Source: Rubrivivax sp. (GTDB lineage: Bacteria; Pseudomonadota; Gammaproteobacteria; Burkholderiales; Burkholderiaceae_C). From it: a DNA stretch of 64,000 bases. The notes beneath the pieces are model-generated. The model did not search any database. It was not told where the DNA came from and worked only from the letters and a program-made list of their open reading frames with translations. Every line of letters starts with the position of its first letter. Within the stretch, counting starts at the first letter, position 1. Shown here piece after piece: positions 8,776 to 17,151 of the stretch. The stretch spans positions 124,001 through 188,000 of the forward strand of contig JALHMT010000006.1 of NCBI GenBank assembly GCA_022843905.1. Direction: 5' to 3'. Both the position numbers and the translations under genes were made by a program.

Positions 8776-9579
8776 TCAGGCTCGCACTTTCTCGACGCAG
8801 GGCAGGATCTGCTTCGAGCTGGCGGCGCCGAAGATGGTGGCGAAGGCCACGTCCTTGGCGTCGTGCCCCACGGCGATGCGCACCAGGTCGTAGGGCGAGG
8901 TCATGCGCGTGGGGTCGAACAGCTCCCATCGGCCGCCCACGTAGGCTTCGAACATGGCGTGGAAGTCCGGCGGCGGCGTGTCGAAGCGCGCGTAGCCCAC
9001 GGCCAGCCTCGCCGGGATGTTCAGTGCACGGCAGAAGGTCAGCGCCAGGTGGGCGAAGTCGCGGCACACGCCGGCCCGCTGCACGAAAACGTCGCGCGCG
9101 GTGGTGGTGCTGGTGCTGGTCCCGATGCGGTATTCCACGTTGCGGTGGATCCAGTCGCAGACGGCCAGCACGCGCGAGATGCCTGGCTTCAGTTGGCCGA
9201 AGAGCTTGAGCGCGGCCGGTGCCAGCAGGTCGGACTCGCAGTAGCGGGTGGGCATCAGGTTGGGCAGCAATTCGTCGGGCAGGTCGGCGATGGGGTGTTC
9301 GACGGCACGCGGATTGCGCAGCAGCCGCTCCACGCGCACACGGGCCCGGTAGTGCAGGCTCAGCGTGCCGGCCACAGCCTGCACGCGCAGCAGGCGTTGC
9401 CCGATCACGGGGTCCACGAAGACGTGCTGCCGTGCGGTGGGCGTGATCTGCAGCGACTCGGCCTGCACCGTCTGGTCCAGGCCCTGCAGCGCGTGGATCT
9501 GGAACAGGAAGTCGGCCGGCGCAGGCAGCTCGTAGTCCAGCCGGCAGTCGATGTCGAAGGTCTGTCGGCGCAGGGTCAA
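8776..9579 (-). CDS. Transglutaminase-like cysteine peptidase domain protein
   Basis: About 267 residues with an N-terminal bacterial transglutaminase-like region (RRQTFDIDCRLDYELPAP) and a core transglutaminase-like domain. The catalytic Cys is in GVCRDFAHLALTFCRALNIPARLAVGY, the His in DFHAMFEAYVGG and the Asp in WELFDPTR, so the Cys-His-Asp triad is complete. Members are usually proteases or amidases rather than cross-linkers. No ATG occurs at the N-terminus. TTG at 9579 gives the conserved LRRQTF start; an upstream TTG at 9645 would add 22 residues without homology-like character. It sits just downstream of the CvpA-CAP gene. Confidence 0.8.
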   Translation of the reverse strand: MTLRRQTFDIDCRLDYELPAPADFLFQIHALQGLDQTVQAESLQITPTARQHVFVDPVIGQRLLRVQAVAGTLSLHYRARVRVERLLRNPRAVEHPIADLPDELLPNLMPTRYCESDLLAPAALKLFGQLKPGISRVLAVCDWIHRNVEYRIGTSTSTTTARDVFVQRAGVCRDFAHLALTFCRALNIPARLAVGYARFDTPPPDFHAMFEAYVGGRWELFDPTRMTSPYDLVRIAVGHDAKDVAFATIFGAASSKQILPCVEKVRA

Positions 9580-9682
9580 GGGGCGATCTTTCGAGCAGGC
9601 AGGCTTGGTCGGAACGCCCGGCGGGCGCGGTGCGCAGTGGAGCAATCGGTGTTCCCGGCCGGGTCCCGGTGCCCTCGCAGGG

Positions 9683-10645
9683 TCAATTGCGGAAGGTCTG
9701 CGTCACCATCAGCCCGTGCCTCCCGGCGTCGAGGATGCCGATACCCACGCGCCCGAAGCCGCGTCGCAGGATGTTCGCGCGGTGGCCGGGCGAGTTCATC
9801 AGTCCCTCGTGCGCCAGTTCCACCGTGGGTGCCAGCGCCAGGTTCTCTCCGGCGGCTCGGAAGCGCAGCCCGGCGGTCTGCATGCGCTCGAACGGGTCCT
9901 GACCCTGGGGCGACACGTGCGAGAAGTAGCGTCGCGACAGCATGTCCTGCGAGTGCGCGCGCGACAGCTCGGTGGCTTCGGGGTCGATCAGCAGGGGCGG
10001 CACCCCCTGGACCTGCCGCGCCTGGTTGACCAGCAAGAGCATGCGCGCTTCCAGGTCCGGCCGCGGCCGCGCCTGTTCGACGCTGAAGTTCAGCTTCAGT
10101 GTCTGCGCCTGCGGGCCGACCTCGATCTGCCGCGGCCCCAGCGCCTGGTCGGCCACGGGCTCGAAGATGGGAGTCAACCGGGCTTCGGCCCAGGCCGCGG
10201 GACCGACCAGCAGCCGAGCCAGCAGGCTGCCGCTCGAGCCACGCTCCCAGGTCTGCTGCCCCGGCGGCAGCGCCTGCCACAGCAGCATCACCAGCACGGC
10301 GTTGATCAGCCCGTGCACGGCGCCTGGTGCCAGCCCCAGCAGGCGGTTGGCGGGATGGCGGTGCAGTTTTGGGGGGGCCACGGCCACGGCGCGGCCCAGC
10401 AGCACACCCGCCATCAGGCGCACCAGCAGGTAGAGCAGGGCGAAGGCGATCGGCGCCGACCAGACGCCCCAGGGCAGGCCCTGGTCGTCGAACCAGCGGG
10501 CCAGCGGTCGCCAGCCCGCGAAGCCCGCCGCGATGGCCGCCCCCACGCCGAACAGGTCGGCGCTGGAAGCGAGCAGCCCGCGTCGCCAGCCTGCCCACAG
10601 GCCGAAGGCGATGAACAGGCCCAGCACGACGTCGACGAGGGTCAT
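9683..10645 (-). CDS. CvpA-like membrane domain fused to CAP/SCP domain
   Basis: A 320-residue two-domain protein. Roughly residues 1-165 hold four hydrophobic segments with a CvpA/colicin-V-production-like start (MTLVDVVLGLFIAFGLWAGWRRG). Residues about 195-318 form a CAP/SCP-like domain with ELSRAHSQDMLSRRYFSHVSPQG, GENLAL and LMNSPGHRANIL, the usual motifs of bacterial CAP proteins. The CAP part should lie in the periplasm. The ATG at 10645 has a GAAGG ribosome-binding site; a TTG five codons upstream is less likely. Function is unknown; CAP domains bind small lipids or act in envelope processes. Confidence 0.8.
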   Translation of the reverse strand: MTLVDVVLGLFIAFGLWAGWRRGLLASSADLFGVGAAIAAGFAGWRPLARWFDDQGLPWGVWSAPIAFALLYLLVRLMAGVLLGRAVAVAPPKLHRHPANRLLGLAPGAVHGLINAVLVMLLWQALPPGQQTWERGSSGSLLARLLVGPAAWAEARLTPIFEPVADQALGPRQIEVGPQAQTLKLNFSVEQARPRPDLEARMLLLVNQARQVQGVPPLLIDPEATELSRAHSQDMLSRRYFSHVSPQGQDPFERMQTAGLRFRAAGENLALAPTVELAHEGLMNSPGHRANILRRGFGRVGIGILDAGRHGLMVTQTFRN

Positions 10646-10696
10646 CAAGGCCTTCGGCAATCCGCAGGCCTGCCAGGCGAAGAGCCGGCGACGCCG

Positions 10697-11623
10697 TCAG
10701 GGTGCCCGCGTGCTGAACGGCCTGGGCGGGCGGTCCACGGGCTCGTTTTCGATGCGTTCGTACTCGGCGATGACCTGCGCGCCCAGCAGCAGCAGCGCCG
10801 CGGCGAGTTCCAGGCTCAGCAGCACGGCGATGGCCGTGGTGAGCGAGCCGTAGACGGTGCTGATCTGCGACAGCGTCCCGAAGTACCAGACCAGCACGTG
10901 CCGCGTCAGCTCCCACAGCAGCGCGGCGCACAGGGCGCCGATCAGCGCGTGGTGCAGCTTCAGCCGACCGACCGGCATCACCATGTAGACCGAGGCCAGC
11001 ACGAAGACCTCGCCGGCGAAGCCCAGCAGGTACAGCAGCACGCCCGAGAAGCCGCCCAGCGACCATTCGCGGCCGAACAGCCAGAGACTTTCCTGCCCCA
11101 CCGCCTGCAGGCTGCCGGCCACCAGCGTCACCAGCAGCAGCCCCGCACCCAGGCACAGGATGTACAGGTAAGGGATGATGGCCGACACCAGGAAATGTCG
11201 CCGCCGGATGGCCACGCGGTGATGGAAGATCACCGACATCGCGTTCTCCAGCACCGTGAAGGCCAGCGAGCTGAAGAACAGCATCGTGCCCAGCAGCAGC
11301 CAGCCGACGACGTCGCGATGCTCCAGGAACTTCGACAGCTCCAGCACGATGGCCTTCGACTGCCCCGGCACCAGCCACTCGAGGTAACGCGACAGCGTGA
11401 GCAGCAGCTGGCCGGTGTCGATGACGTGCGACAGCGCGATGACGCACAGGATCAGCAGCGGCACGATGGACAGCAGCGCGTAGTAGGCCACCGCGCCGGC
11501 CAGCAGCAGGCCCTGGTTGGCGCGAAAGGCCTTCAGGGTGCCCAGCGCGAAGGCGGCCGGGTGTGCCAGCACGTGCGCTGCCGGATGCGACGACCGGGCC
11601 AGGGCCTGGAGCAGGCGGTTCAT
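10697..11623 (-). CDS. YihY/virulence factor BrkB family inner-membrane protein
   Basis: A 308-residue polytopic membrane protein of the YihY/UPF0761 family, formerly misnamed ribonuclease BN. It shows the family's N-terminal ALGTLKAFRANQGLLLAGAVAYYALLSIVPLLIL segment and about six hydrophobic stretches. The motif VYMVMPVGRLKLHHALIGALCAALLWELTR is characteristic. It lies in the cytoplasmic membrane; the biochemical function of the family is not settled. The start is the ATG at 11623. It is 42 bases downstream of the NADH dehydrogenase gene and may be read through from it. Confidence 0.9.
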   Translation of the reverse strand: MNRLLQALARSSHPAAHVLAHPAAFALGTLKAFRANQGLLLAGAVAYYALLSIVPLLILCVIALSHVIDTGQLLLTLSRYLEWLVPGQSKAIVLELSKFLEHRDVVGWLLLGTMLFFSSLAFTVLENAMSVIFHHRVAIRRRHFLVSAIIPYLYILCLGAGLLLVTLVAGSLQAVGQESLWLFGREWSLGGFSGVLLYLLGFAGEVFVLASVYMVMPVGRLKLHHALIGALCAALLWELTRHVLVWYFGTLSQISTVYGSLTTAIAVLLSLELAAALLLLGAQVIAEYERIENEPVDRPPRPFSTRAP

Positions 11624-11665
11624 GGAGAAAAGGGCGCCGGCAAACGGCGCGCCCGGCCGCGGTGA

Positions 11666-13006
11666 TCAGTGCAGCTTCACGCGCGGCTCCGTGCGGCGCG
11701 TGAGCAGCCGCGACGCCGAGCCCAGCACCGTCTTCCACCAGCCGTGCAGGGCCACCTCGTGCATCTTGTAGAGCGACAGGTACATGGCGCGGGCGAACAG
11801 GCCTTCCACCCACAGGTTGCCGCCCACCAGGGAGCCCATCAGGTTGCCCACCGTCGAGTAGTCGCCCAGCGAGACCAGCGAACCGAAGTCGCGGTACTTC
11901 CAGGGCTCCAGCGGCTGGCCGCGCAGCCGGCGGCGCAGTTGGGTTGCCAGGTGCGAGGCCTGCTGGTGCGCCGCCTGGGCACGCGGTGGCGCGTCGCCTT
12001 CACGCCCAAGCCACGGTGCAGCCGAACAATCCCCCAGCGCAAAGACGTCGTCGTCTCGCGTGCACTGCAGCGTGGCTCGCACCACCAGCTGGTTGAGGCG
12101 GTTGCTCTCCAGGCCCCCGAGATCCTGCAGGAACTCGGGGGCCTTGATGCCCGCGGCCCACACCACCAGTTCGGCCTCGACCAGCTCGCCGCCGGCGAGC
12201 TCCACGCCTTCCTGGCGCACCGTCGTGACGCGCGAGTCGGTGCGCACGCGCACGCCCAGTCCGCGCAGCAGCGCGGTGGCCGAGGCAGCGATGCGATCGG
12301 GCAGTGCGGGCAGGATGCGCGGGCCGGACTCGATGAGGTGGATGCGGATGTCCTTGTCGGGGTCGATGCGGTCGAGGCTGTACGAGACCAGCGTGCGCGT
12401 GGCCTTGTGCAGTTCGGCCGCCAGCTCCACCCCGGTGGCGCCGGCGCCGATGATGGCCACGTCCAGCTGCCGCGGGGACAGCGGCGCATCCTGCATGTGG
12501 GCTCGCAGGCAGGCGTTGACCAGCCGGCGGTGGAAGCGTTGTGCGTGCTCCGGCGTCTCCAGCGCGATGGCATGCTCGGCCACGCCGGGAGTTCCGAAGT
12601 CGTTGGTGTGGCTGCCGACTGCCATGACCAGCGTGTCGTAGGCCCGCGTATAGGGCGGCGTCACCGGCTCGCCCTCGTCGTCCAGCACCGGGGCCACGTG
12701 CACCAGGCGCTTGTCGCGGTCCAGGCCCACCATCTCGCCCAGGCGGTAGCGGAACCCGTGCCAGTGGCTCTGCGCCAGGTAGTCGGTGGCGTGCACGTGC
12801 AGGTCGATGCTGCCGGCGGCGATTTCGTGCAGGTGCGGCTTCCAGAAGTGCGAGCGCGCTTTCTCGATCAGCGTGACGTGGGCCAGACCCTTTTTACCCA
12901 AGGTGTTGCCCAGCCGGGTGGCCAGCTCCAGTCCGCCGGCGCCGCCACCGACGATGACGATGCGGTGGAGGTCGGTTTCTGGGCGGGTGGCGGCGTTGTC
13001 GGGCAT
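11666..13006 (-). CDS. ndh: Type II NADH dehydrogenase (NAD(P)/FAD-dependent oxidoreductase)
   Basis: A 446-residue flavoprotein. The FAD-binding GGGAGG motif is at residues 20-25 (HRIVIVGGGAGGLELATRLG) and the NADH-binding motif VAIIGAGATGVELAAEL lies near residue 185. Additional landmarks are VWAAGIKAPEFL and VFALGDCSAAPW, the second FAD-contacting region. A C-terminal amphipathic segment (LFARAMYLSLYKMHEVALHGWWKTVLG) fits monotopic membrane attachment. The enzyme passes electrons from NADH to quinone without pumping protons. The gene symbol is by family resemblance. Confidence 0.88.
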   Translation of the reverse strand: MPDNAATRPETDLHRIVIVGGGAGGLELATRLGNTLGKKGLAHVTLIEKARSHFWKPHLHEIAAGSIDLHVHATDYLAQSHWHGFRYRLGEMVGLDRDKRLVHVAPVLDDEGEPVTPPYTRAYDTLVMAVGSHTNDFGTPGVAEHAIALETPEHAQRFHRRLVNACLRAHMQDAPLSPRQLDVAIIGAGATGVELAAELHKATRTLVSYSLDRIDPDKDIRIHLIESGPRILPALPDRIAASATALLRGLGVRVRTDSRVTTVRQEGVELAGGELVEAELVVWAAGIKAPEFLQDLGGLESNRLNQLVVRATLQCTRDDDVFALGDCSAAPWLGREGDAPPRAQAAHQQASHLATQLRRRLRGQPLEPWKYRDFGSLVSLGDYSTVGNLMGSLVGGNLWVEGLFARAMYLSLYKMHEVALHGWWKTVLGSASRLLTRRTEPRVKLH

Positions 13007-13081
13007 GCTGAGGCCCTTGGCAAGGCCGGTGCCCGGTGAAGGAGCCGGCCGCCCTGCAGGCCGGGGCTGGCGCTTCCCGAC

Positions 13082-14056
13082 TCAGCCGCTTCCCGGCTGC
13101 ACCAAGCCGGGAAGCGCCCGCCCTGCCATGAAGGCCAGCAGGTTGTCGCGCACACCATCGGCCAGCCGCGCCACGCTGGCCGCACTGCCGCCGCCGGCAA
13201 AGTGCGGCGAGATCAGCACGTTGGGGCAGCTCCACAAGGCATGGTCGGCCGGCAGCGGTTCGGGGTCGGTGACGTCCAGTCCGGCGCCAGCGAGCTGGCC
13301 GGACTGCAGCGCGTCGCACAGCGCGGCGGTGTCGACCAGCGCGCCGCGGGCGATGTTGACCAGCAGCGCGCCGCGCTTCAGCGCGCTCAGCGCGTCGCGG
13401 CCGATCAGGCGTCGCGTGTCGGGCGACGAGGCCACCGCCAGCATCAGCACGTCGCAGCGCGGCAGCACGTCCATCAGCCTTGCCATGGGCAACGACTCGT
13501 CGAGCTGCGCCGCAGGCGCGGCGCGCCGCGACAGCCCCACCGTGTGCATGCCGAAGGCGCGTGTGCGCCGGGCGATCTCCAGCCCGATGTGGCCCGTGCC
13601 GACGATGGCCATGGTGCCGCCCTCGAGCGAACGTGCCCGCAGCGCCAGACCGCGGTCCCAGCGCGCCTGCGCACCTTGCTGCACCATCTCGGGCACGCGA
13701 CGGCCCAGCGCCAGCAGCAGGGCGAAGGCGTGTTCGGCCACGGTAGGCGCCACCGCGCCCGCTGCGTAGCTGATGGCCGGACGTGTCGGCAGGCCGGCCG
13801 CCTCGAAACCTTCGCGGCCGGCCGAGACGAAGTGCATCCATCGCACCGTGCAGCCCGGCTCCGACAGGGCCTGCACCATGCGGCGTGCCTCGGCCGAGGG
13901 CGCGTCGTACAGCACCAGCGCCGACGCACCAGGCAGGGCGCCGACCGCGGCGTCCAGCGACTCGGCGACCACCAGCTCGACGCCCGGGACGGACTGCAGT
14001 CTCTCGACGATGGCGGCGCGGGCCAGGCCCAGGCGGGCCCAGTAGACGATGCGCAT
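13082..14056 (-). CDS. D-2-hydroxyacid dehydrogenase (NAD-binding)
   Basis: A 324-residue D-isomer-specific 2-hydroxyacid dehydrogenase, related to glyoxylate/hydroxypyruvate reductases. The NAD-binding motif VGTGHIGLEIARRTRAFGM is in the centre. The catalytic Arg is in NIARGALVDT, the Glu in VTDPEPLPADHALW and the His in LISPHFAGGG. The ATG at 14056 (MRIVYWARLG) follows the enolase-superfamily gene by 23 bases and gives the family's normal length. Position in the Bug/Rieske operon suggests it reduces or oxidises a 2-keto or 2-hydroxy acid from the pathway. Confidence 0.88.
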   Translation of the reverse strand: MRIVYWARLGLARAAIVERLQSVPGVELVVAESLDAAVGALPGASALVLYDAPSAEARRMVQALSEPGCTVRWMHFVSAGREGFEAAGLPTRPAISYAAGAVAPTVAEHAFALLLALGRRVPEMVQQGAQARWDRGLALRARSLEGGTMAIVGTGHIGLEIARRTRAFGMHTVGLSRRAAPAAQLDESLPMARLMDVLPRCDVLMLAVASSPDTRRLIGRDALSALKRGALLVNIARGALVDTAALCDALQSGQLAGAGLDVTDPEPLPADHALWSCPNVLISPHFAGGGSAASVARLADGVRDNLLAFMAGRALPGLVQPGSG

Positions 14057-14079
14057 GCGGATGTCCTCGGCGTTGGGGT

Positions 14080-15267
14080 TCAGGGGCGGCGCGGCGGGTG
14101 CGCGCGCAGGGCCTCTTCGTCGACCTCGGCACCCCAGCCGGGGGTGTCGGGAATCAGCAGCTCGCCGTCCACCACCTCGGCCGGGCGGGTGACGAAGCCG
14201 CGGCTCCAGGGCGCCTCGTCGTGGCGCAGCTCCAGGATGCGCAGGTTGGGCACGGCCGCGCAGAAGTGCGCCGACATCAGGTTGCCCAGTTCGCCCACCG
14301 GGTTGTGCGGCGCGACGTGGGTCTCGAAGACATCGGCCAGCGAGGCGATGCGCACCGACTGCGCCACGCCGTTCCACAACGGATCGACGATGGCCGTGTC
14401 GACGCCGCGCGCCTCGAGGTAGGGGCGGTACTCGTGAGGGCCGTGCAGCGACTCCAGCGAGGCGATGGGCGTGCGCGTGCCCTGGCGGATGAGCGCCAGC
14501 GCCTGCGGGTCGCGGATGTCCAGCTCCAGCCAGTACAACTCCATCACTTCCAGCCGCCGCGCCAGCCGCAGGTAGCCTTCGGTGCGCTGGCTGAAGCTGA
14601 CGTCGAGCATCAGCCCCATGCCCGGCCCGGCGCCCAGGCGCAGCGCCAGCATCTGCTGCACCACGGCTTCGATGCGGGCGTCGCTGATGCTGCGGTCGAG
14701 GAAGCCGGGCTCGATGCGGAAGCCGCCGTTGAAGAACTGCGGCCGCGCGCCGTCGAAGAACACCGGGTTGGTCTTCAGCACCTTGAAGCCGGCCTCGGCC
14801 GCCTCGCGCCCCAGGCGCGTGAAGTCGTCGAGGCTGCGCACCGGCGGCAGGCCCAGGCTGTCGTAGAAGGCCGCGTGGCGCACGCGGTAGCTGCCGCAGT
14901 GCGTCCAGTAGACGGGCACGCGGTCGCGGAAGGGCCCGCCGAACAAGGCATAGACGGGCACGCCGCGCGCCTTGGCGCAGACGTCGAGGCAGGCGTTCTC
15001 GATGGCGGCGATGGCCTGGTGCGACAGGCCGCCGCTGGCCAGCCGCGTGGTGGCGTGCAGCGATTCGCCGACGCGCGCCCAGGCCGTCGGGTCCATGCCC
15101 AGCGCCGTGCGCCCGAAGCCTTCGATGATCGGTGCCAGCGCCACGCCGGCGAAGCCGTCGTAGAACTCCGACCAGCCGACCAGGCCTTCGTCGGTGTGCA
15201 GCTTGACGTAGGACGCCGTGCGGTAGCCGGCGTCGGCGGCCAGCGTCTCGATGCGGGTGATCCTCAT
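14080..15267 (-). CDS. Mandelate racemase/muconate lactonizing family enzyme
   Basis: A 395-residue enolase-superfamily protein with the N-terminal capping domain (MRITRIETLAADAGYRTASYVKLHTDEGLVGWSE) and a C-terminal barrel. Candidate metal ligands are Asp in LMLDVSFSQRT, Glu in YWLELDIRDPQAL and Glu in PIASLESLHG. The general acid/base residues could not be assigned with confidence. Members include racemases, cycloisomerases and sugar-acid dehydratases; a dehydratase would suit the adjacent hydroxyacid dehydrogenase. The ATG at 15267 was chosen. It lies 60 bases after the Bug gene of the same operon. Confidence 0.85.
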   Translation of the reverse strand: MRITRIETLAADAGYRTASYVKLHTDEGLVGWSEFYDGFAGVALAPIIEGFGRTALGMDPTAWARVGESLHATTRLASGGLSHQAIAAIENACLDVCAKARGVPVYALFGGPFRDRVPVYWTHCGSYRVRHAAFYDSLGLPPVRSLDDFTRLGREAAEAGFKVLKTNPVFFDGARPQFFNGGFRIEPGFLDRSISDARIEAVVQQMLALRLGAGPGMGLMLDVSFSQRTEGYLRLARRLEVMELYWLELDIRDPQALALIRQGTRTPIASLESLHGPHEYRPYLEARGVDTAIVDPLWNGVAQSVRIASLADVFETHVAPHNPVGELGNLMSAHFCAAVPNLRILELRHDEAPWSRGFVTRPAEVVDGELLIPDTPGWGAEVDEEALRAHPPRRP

Positions 15268-15327
15268 CGGGGCCGCGTTCCGGGCGACCAGCGCGTGGGC
15301 TGGTCGGCGCTCAGGCTGCGCTGGTCC

Positions 15328-16299
15328 TCACTCCGCGACATAGCCGCTGGCCTTCACCAGCGCCGCGAAGCGCTTGTGCTCGGCGGCGATCTCGGCGGCC
15401 AGCGCCTCGGGCGTCGAGACGGTGGGCGTGAAGGCGATGCGCGACAGCTTTTCCTTCGCGTCCGGCGCGCCGGTGGCACCGCTGAGTGCGGCGTTCAGGC
15501 GCCGCACCAGGTCGGGCGCCATGCCGGGCGGGCCGAAGATGCCCACCGTGGTGGCACTGCTGACGTTGATGCCGCTCTCCAGCAGCGTGGGCACGTCGGG
15601 CAGCAGGGGGCTGCGCTGCTCGCCCGACACCGCCACCATGCGGATGCGGCCCTGCCGGTGCATGTCGATCAGGTTGCTCTGACCGGTGATGACGATGGGC
15701 AGCCGCCCGGTGGCCAGGTCGATCTGCAGTTGCCCGCTGTCCCGGTAGGGCACGTGGGTGAAGTCGATCTTCGAGGCCAGACCCATCGCGATGCCCACGA
15801 AGTGCGACAGCGAGCCGTTGCCGGGCGAGCCGAAGATGGCGTTGTCGGCGCCGGCCTGTGCCGCGGCCAGCAGCTCGCGCATGGACTTCGCCTGCGTCTT
15901 GCTGCCGCTGGCGATGGCGACGTCGAAGCTGGCCACCGCGCCCAGCGGCGTGAAGTCCTTGAAGGGGTCGTAGTCGAGCTTGGCGTAGATGTGCGGGTAG
16001 ATCACGAAGGGCCCGGTGGTCGCCAGGGCCAGCGTGCGGCCGTCGGGCGCTGCGCGCCGCAGTTCGTTCAAGGCCAGTCGCTGCCCGGCGCCGGGCTTGT
16101 TCTCGACGTTGACGGGACGGCCCAGCACCTCCTTCATGCGGTCGGCGACGATGCGGGCCGTCAGGTCGTTGCCGGTGCCGGCGGCCAGCCCGCACAGCAT
16201 GCGGATGGGCGAACGGTCGTCCTGCGCATGGGCGATGAAGGGGGCGGCGGCCAGCAGGCCCAGGGTGTGGCGGCGCGAAGGCCCGCTCGGGTGGCTCAT
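15328..16299 (-). CDS. Bug-family (TctC-like) periplasmic solute receptor, copy 1 of 3
   Basis: A 323-residue tripartite-tricarboxylate-type receptor. The N-terminus (HTLGLLAAAPFIAHAQD) is a secretion signal. Family landmarks include PGAGQRLALNELRRAAPDGRTLALATTGPF, KLDYDPFKDFTPLGAVASFDVAIASG, HVPYRDSGQLQIDLATGRLPI and GIFGPPGMAPDLVRRLNAAL. It is closely related to the receptors at 17148-18155 and 19535-20509. No TctA/TctB permease is in the window, so the receptor either works with a distant transporter or acts in sensing. The start is the ATG at 16299. Confidence 0.9.
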   Translation of the reverse strand: MSHPSGPSRRHTLGLLAAAPFIAHAQDDRSPIRMLCGLAAGTGNDLTARIVADRMKEVLGRPVNVENKPGAGQRLALNELRRAAPDGRTLALATTGPFVIYPHIYAKLDYDPFKDFTPLGAVASFDVAIASGSKTQAKSMRELLAAAQAGADNAIFGSPGNGSLSHFVGIAMGLASKIDFTHVPYRDSGQLQIDLATGRLPIVITGQSNLIDMHRQGRIRMVAVSGEQRSPLLPDVPTLLESGINVSSATTVGIFGPPGMAPDLVRRLNAALSGATGAPDAKEKLSRIAFTPTVSTPEALAAEIAAEHKRFAALVKASGYVAE

Positions 16300-16332
16300 G
16301 TCATGCTCCTTGGGCAGCGCAGCGCCGGACGT

Positions 16333-17151
16333 TCAGGCGCTGCGCTTCAGGTGGATCTGGCCGATCTGGCCTTGCGGGCCGACACCGGCATAACCTTCGA
16401 CGTGGTCGAGGTCGACCAGCACCGCCACGCCCAGCATCGCGAAGTCGTGCGCCCGCTCGGCTTCGGGCGCGTGCTCGAAGATGCGGCGGCGGTCCTCGTC
16501 AAGGGGGCTGATGCGGGCGCGGCCCTGCAGCTGGTAGGTGGCCCGGCTGTCCTCGTGACGCACCATGAAGCTCACGCGCGGCTGCAGGCCGATGGCACGC
16601 ACGAAACCGCCCTGTGCGTTGCGCACCCACAGCCCCAGCTGATCGTCGGCAGTCACCTGCACCGAGCCGCGGTAGCTCATCACCGGCTGGCCGTCCTCGG
16701 CCACGTGGGCCATCAGCATCGGCCGCCGCTCGACCAGCGCGCGGTCGATCAGATCGCGCAGCGCGGCGGGCAGCACCATGGCCGTGGCGGGCGGCGGTGG
16801 AGGCGGCACGCGCTGCAACTGCAGTTCCCTGACCCGGTCGCCGTCGAACAGCAGCGTCACGACCAGCCCGCGGTCGCGCGTGCCTGCGGCGCGCTCGCCG
16901 AGCAGGCGCGCGGCCCGGCCTGCCGCGCCGGCGGCCACCACGGCCACCACGGCCGGTTTCCAGCGAAGGGCCTGCCAGGCGGCGCGCGTGGTGGCAGCGA
17001 GCAGCTCGGCCTGCACGTCGGCCGCGCCCTGCAGTGTCTTGCCCAGCGCGCGCAGGCAGGCATCGGGGTGCAGCAGGGTGGCCATTGCCGCGGCGTCGCC
17101 TTCGACCAAGGCGCTGCGCAGTCGCTCGGCGTGCGCCGCCGGATCGCTCAA
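16333..17151 (-). CDS. NTF2-like domain fused to pyridoxamine-phosphate-oxidase-like flavin domain
   Basis: A 272-residue protein with two parts. Residues about 1-110 (SDPAAHAERLRSALVEGDAAAMATLLHPDA) look like an NTF2/SnoaL-like cone fold. Residues about 120-272 (MSYRGSVQVTADDQLGLWVRN, ATYQLQGRARI) look like the split-barrel FMN-binding fold of pyridoxamine 5'-phosphate oxidases. No ATG fits. TTG at 17151 overlaps the upstream Bug gene's stop and gives a four-base overlap typical of operons. The function is not known; the flavin domain could reduce or oxidise an aromatic or quinone intermediate of the operon's pathway. Confidence 0.7.
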   Translation of the reverse strand: MSDPAAHAERLRSALVEGDAAAMATLLHPDACLRALGKTLQGAADVQAELLAATTRAAWQALRWKPAVVAVVAAGAAGRAARLLGERAAGTRDRGLVVTLLFDGDRVRELQLQRVPPPPPPATAMVLPAALRDLIDRALVERRPMLMAHVAEDGQPVMSYRGSVQVTADDQLGLWVRNAQGGFVRAIGLQPRVSFMVRHEDSRATYQLQGRARISPLDEDRRRIFEHAPEAERAHDFAMLGVAVLVDLDHVEGYAGVGPQGQIGQIHLKRSA

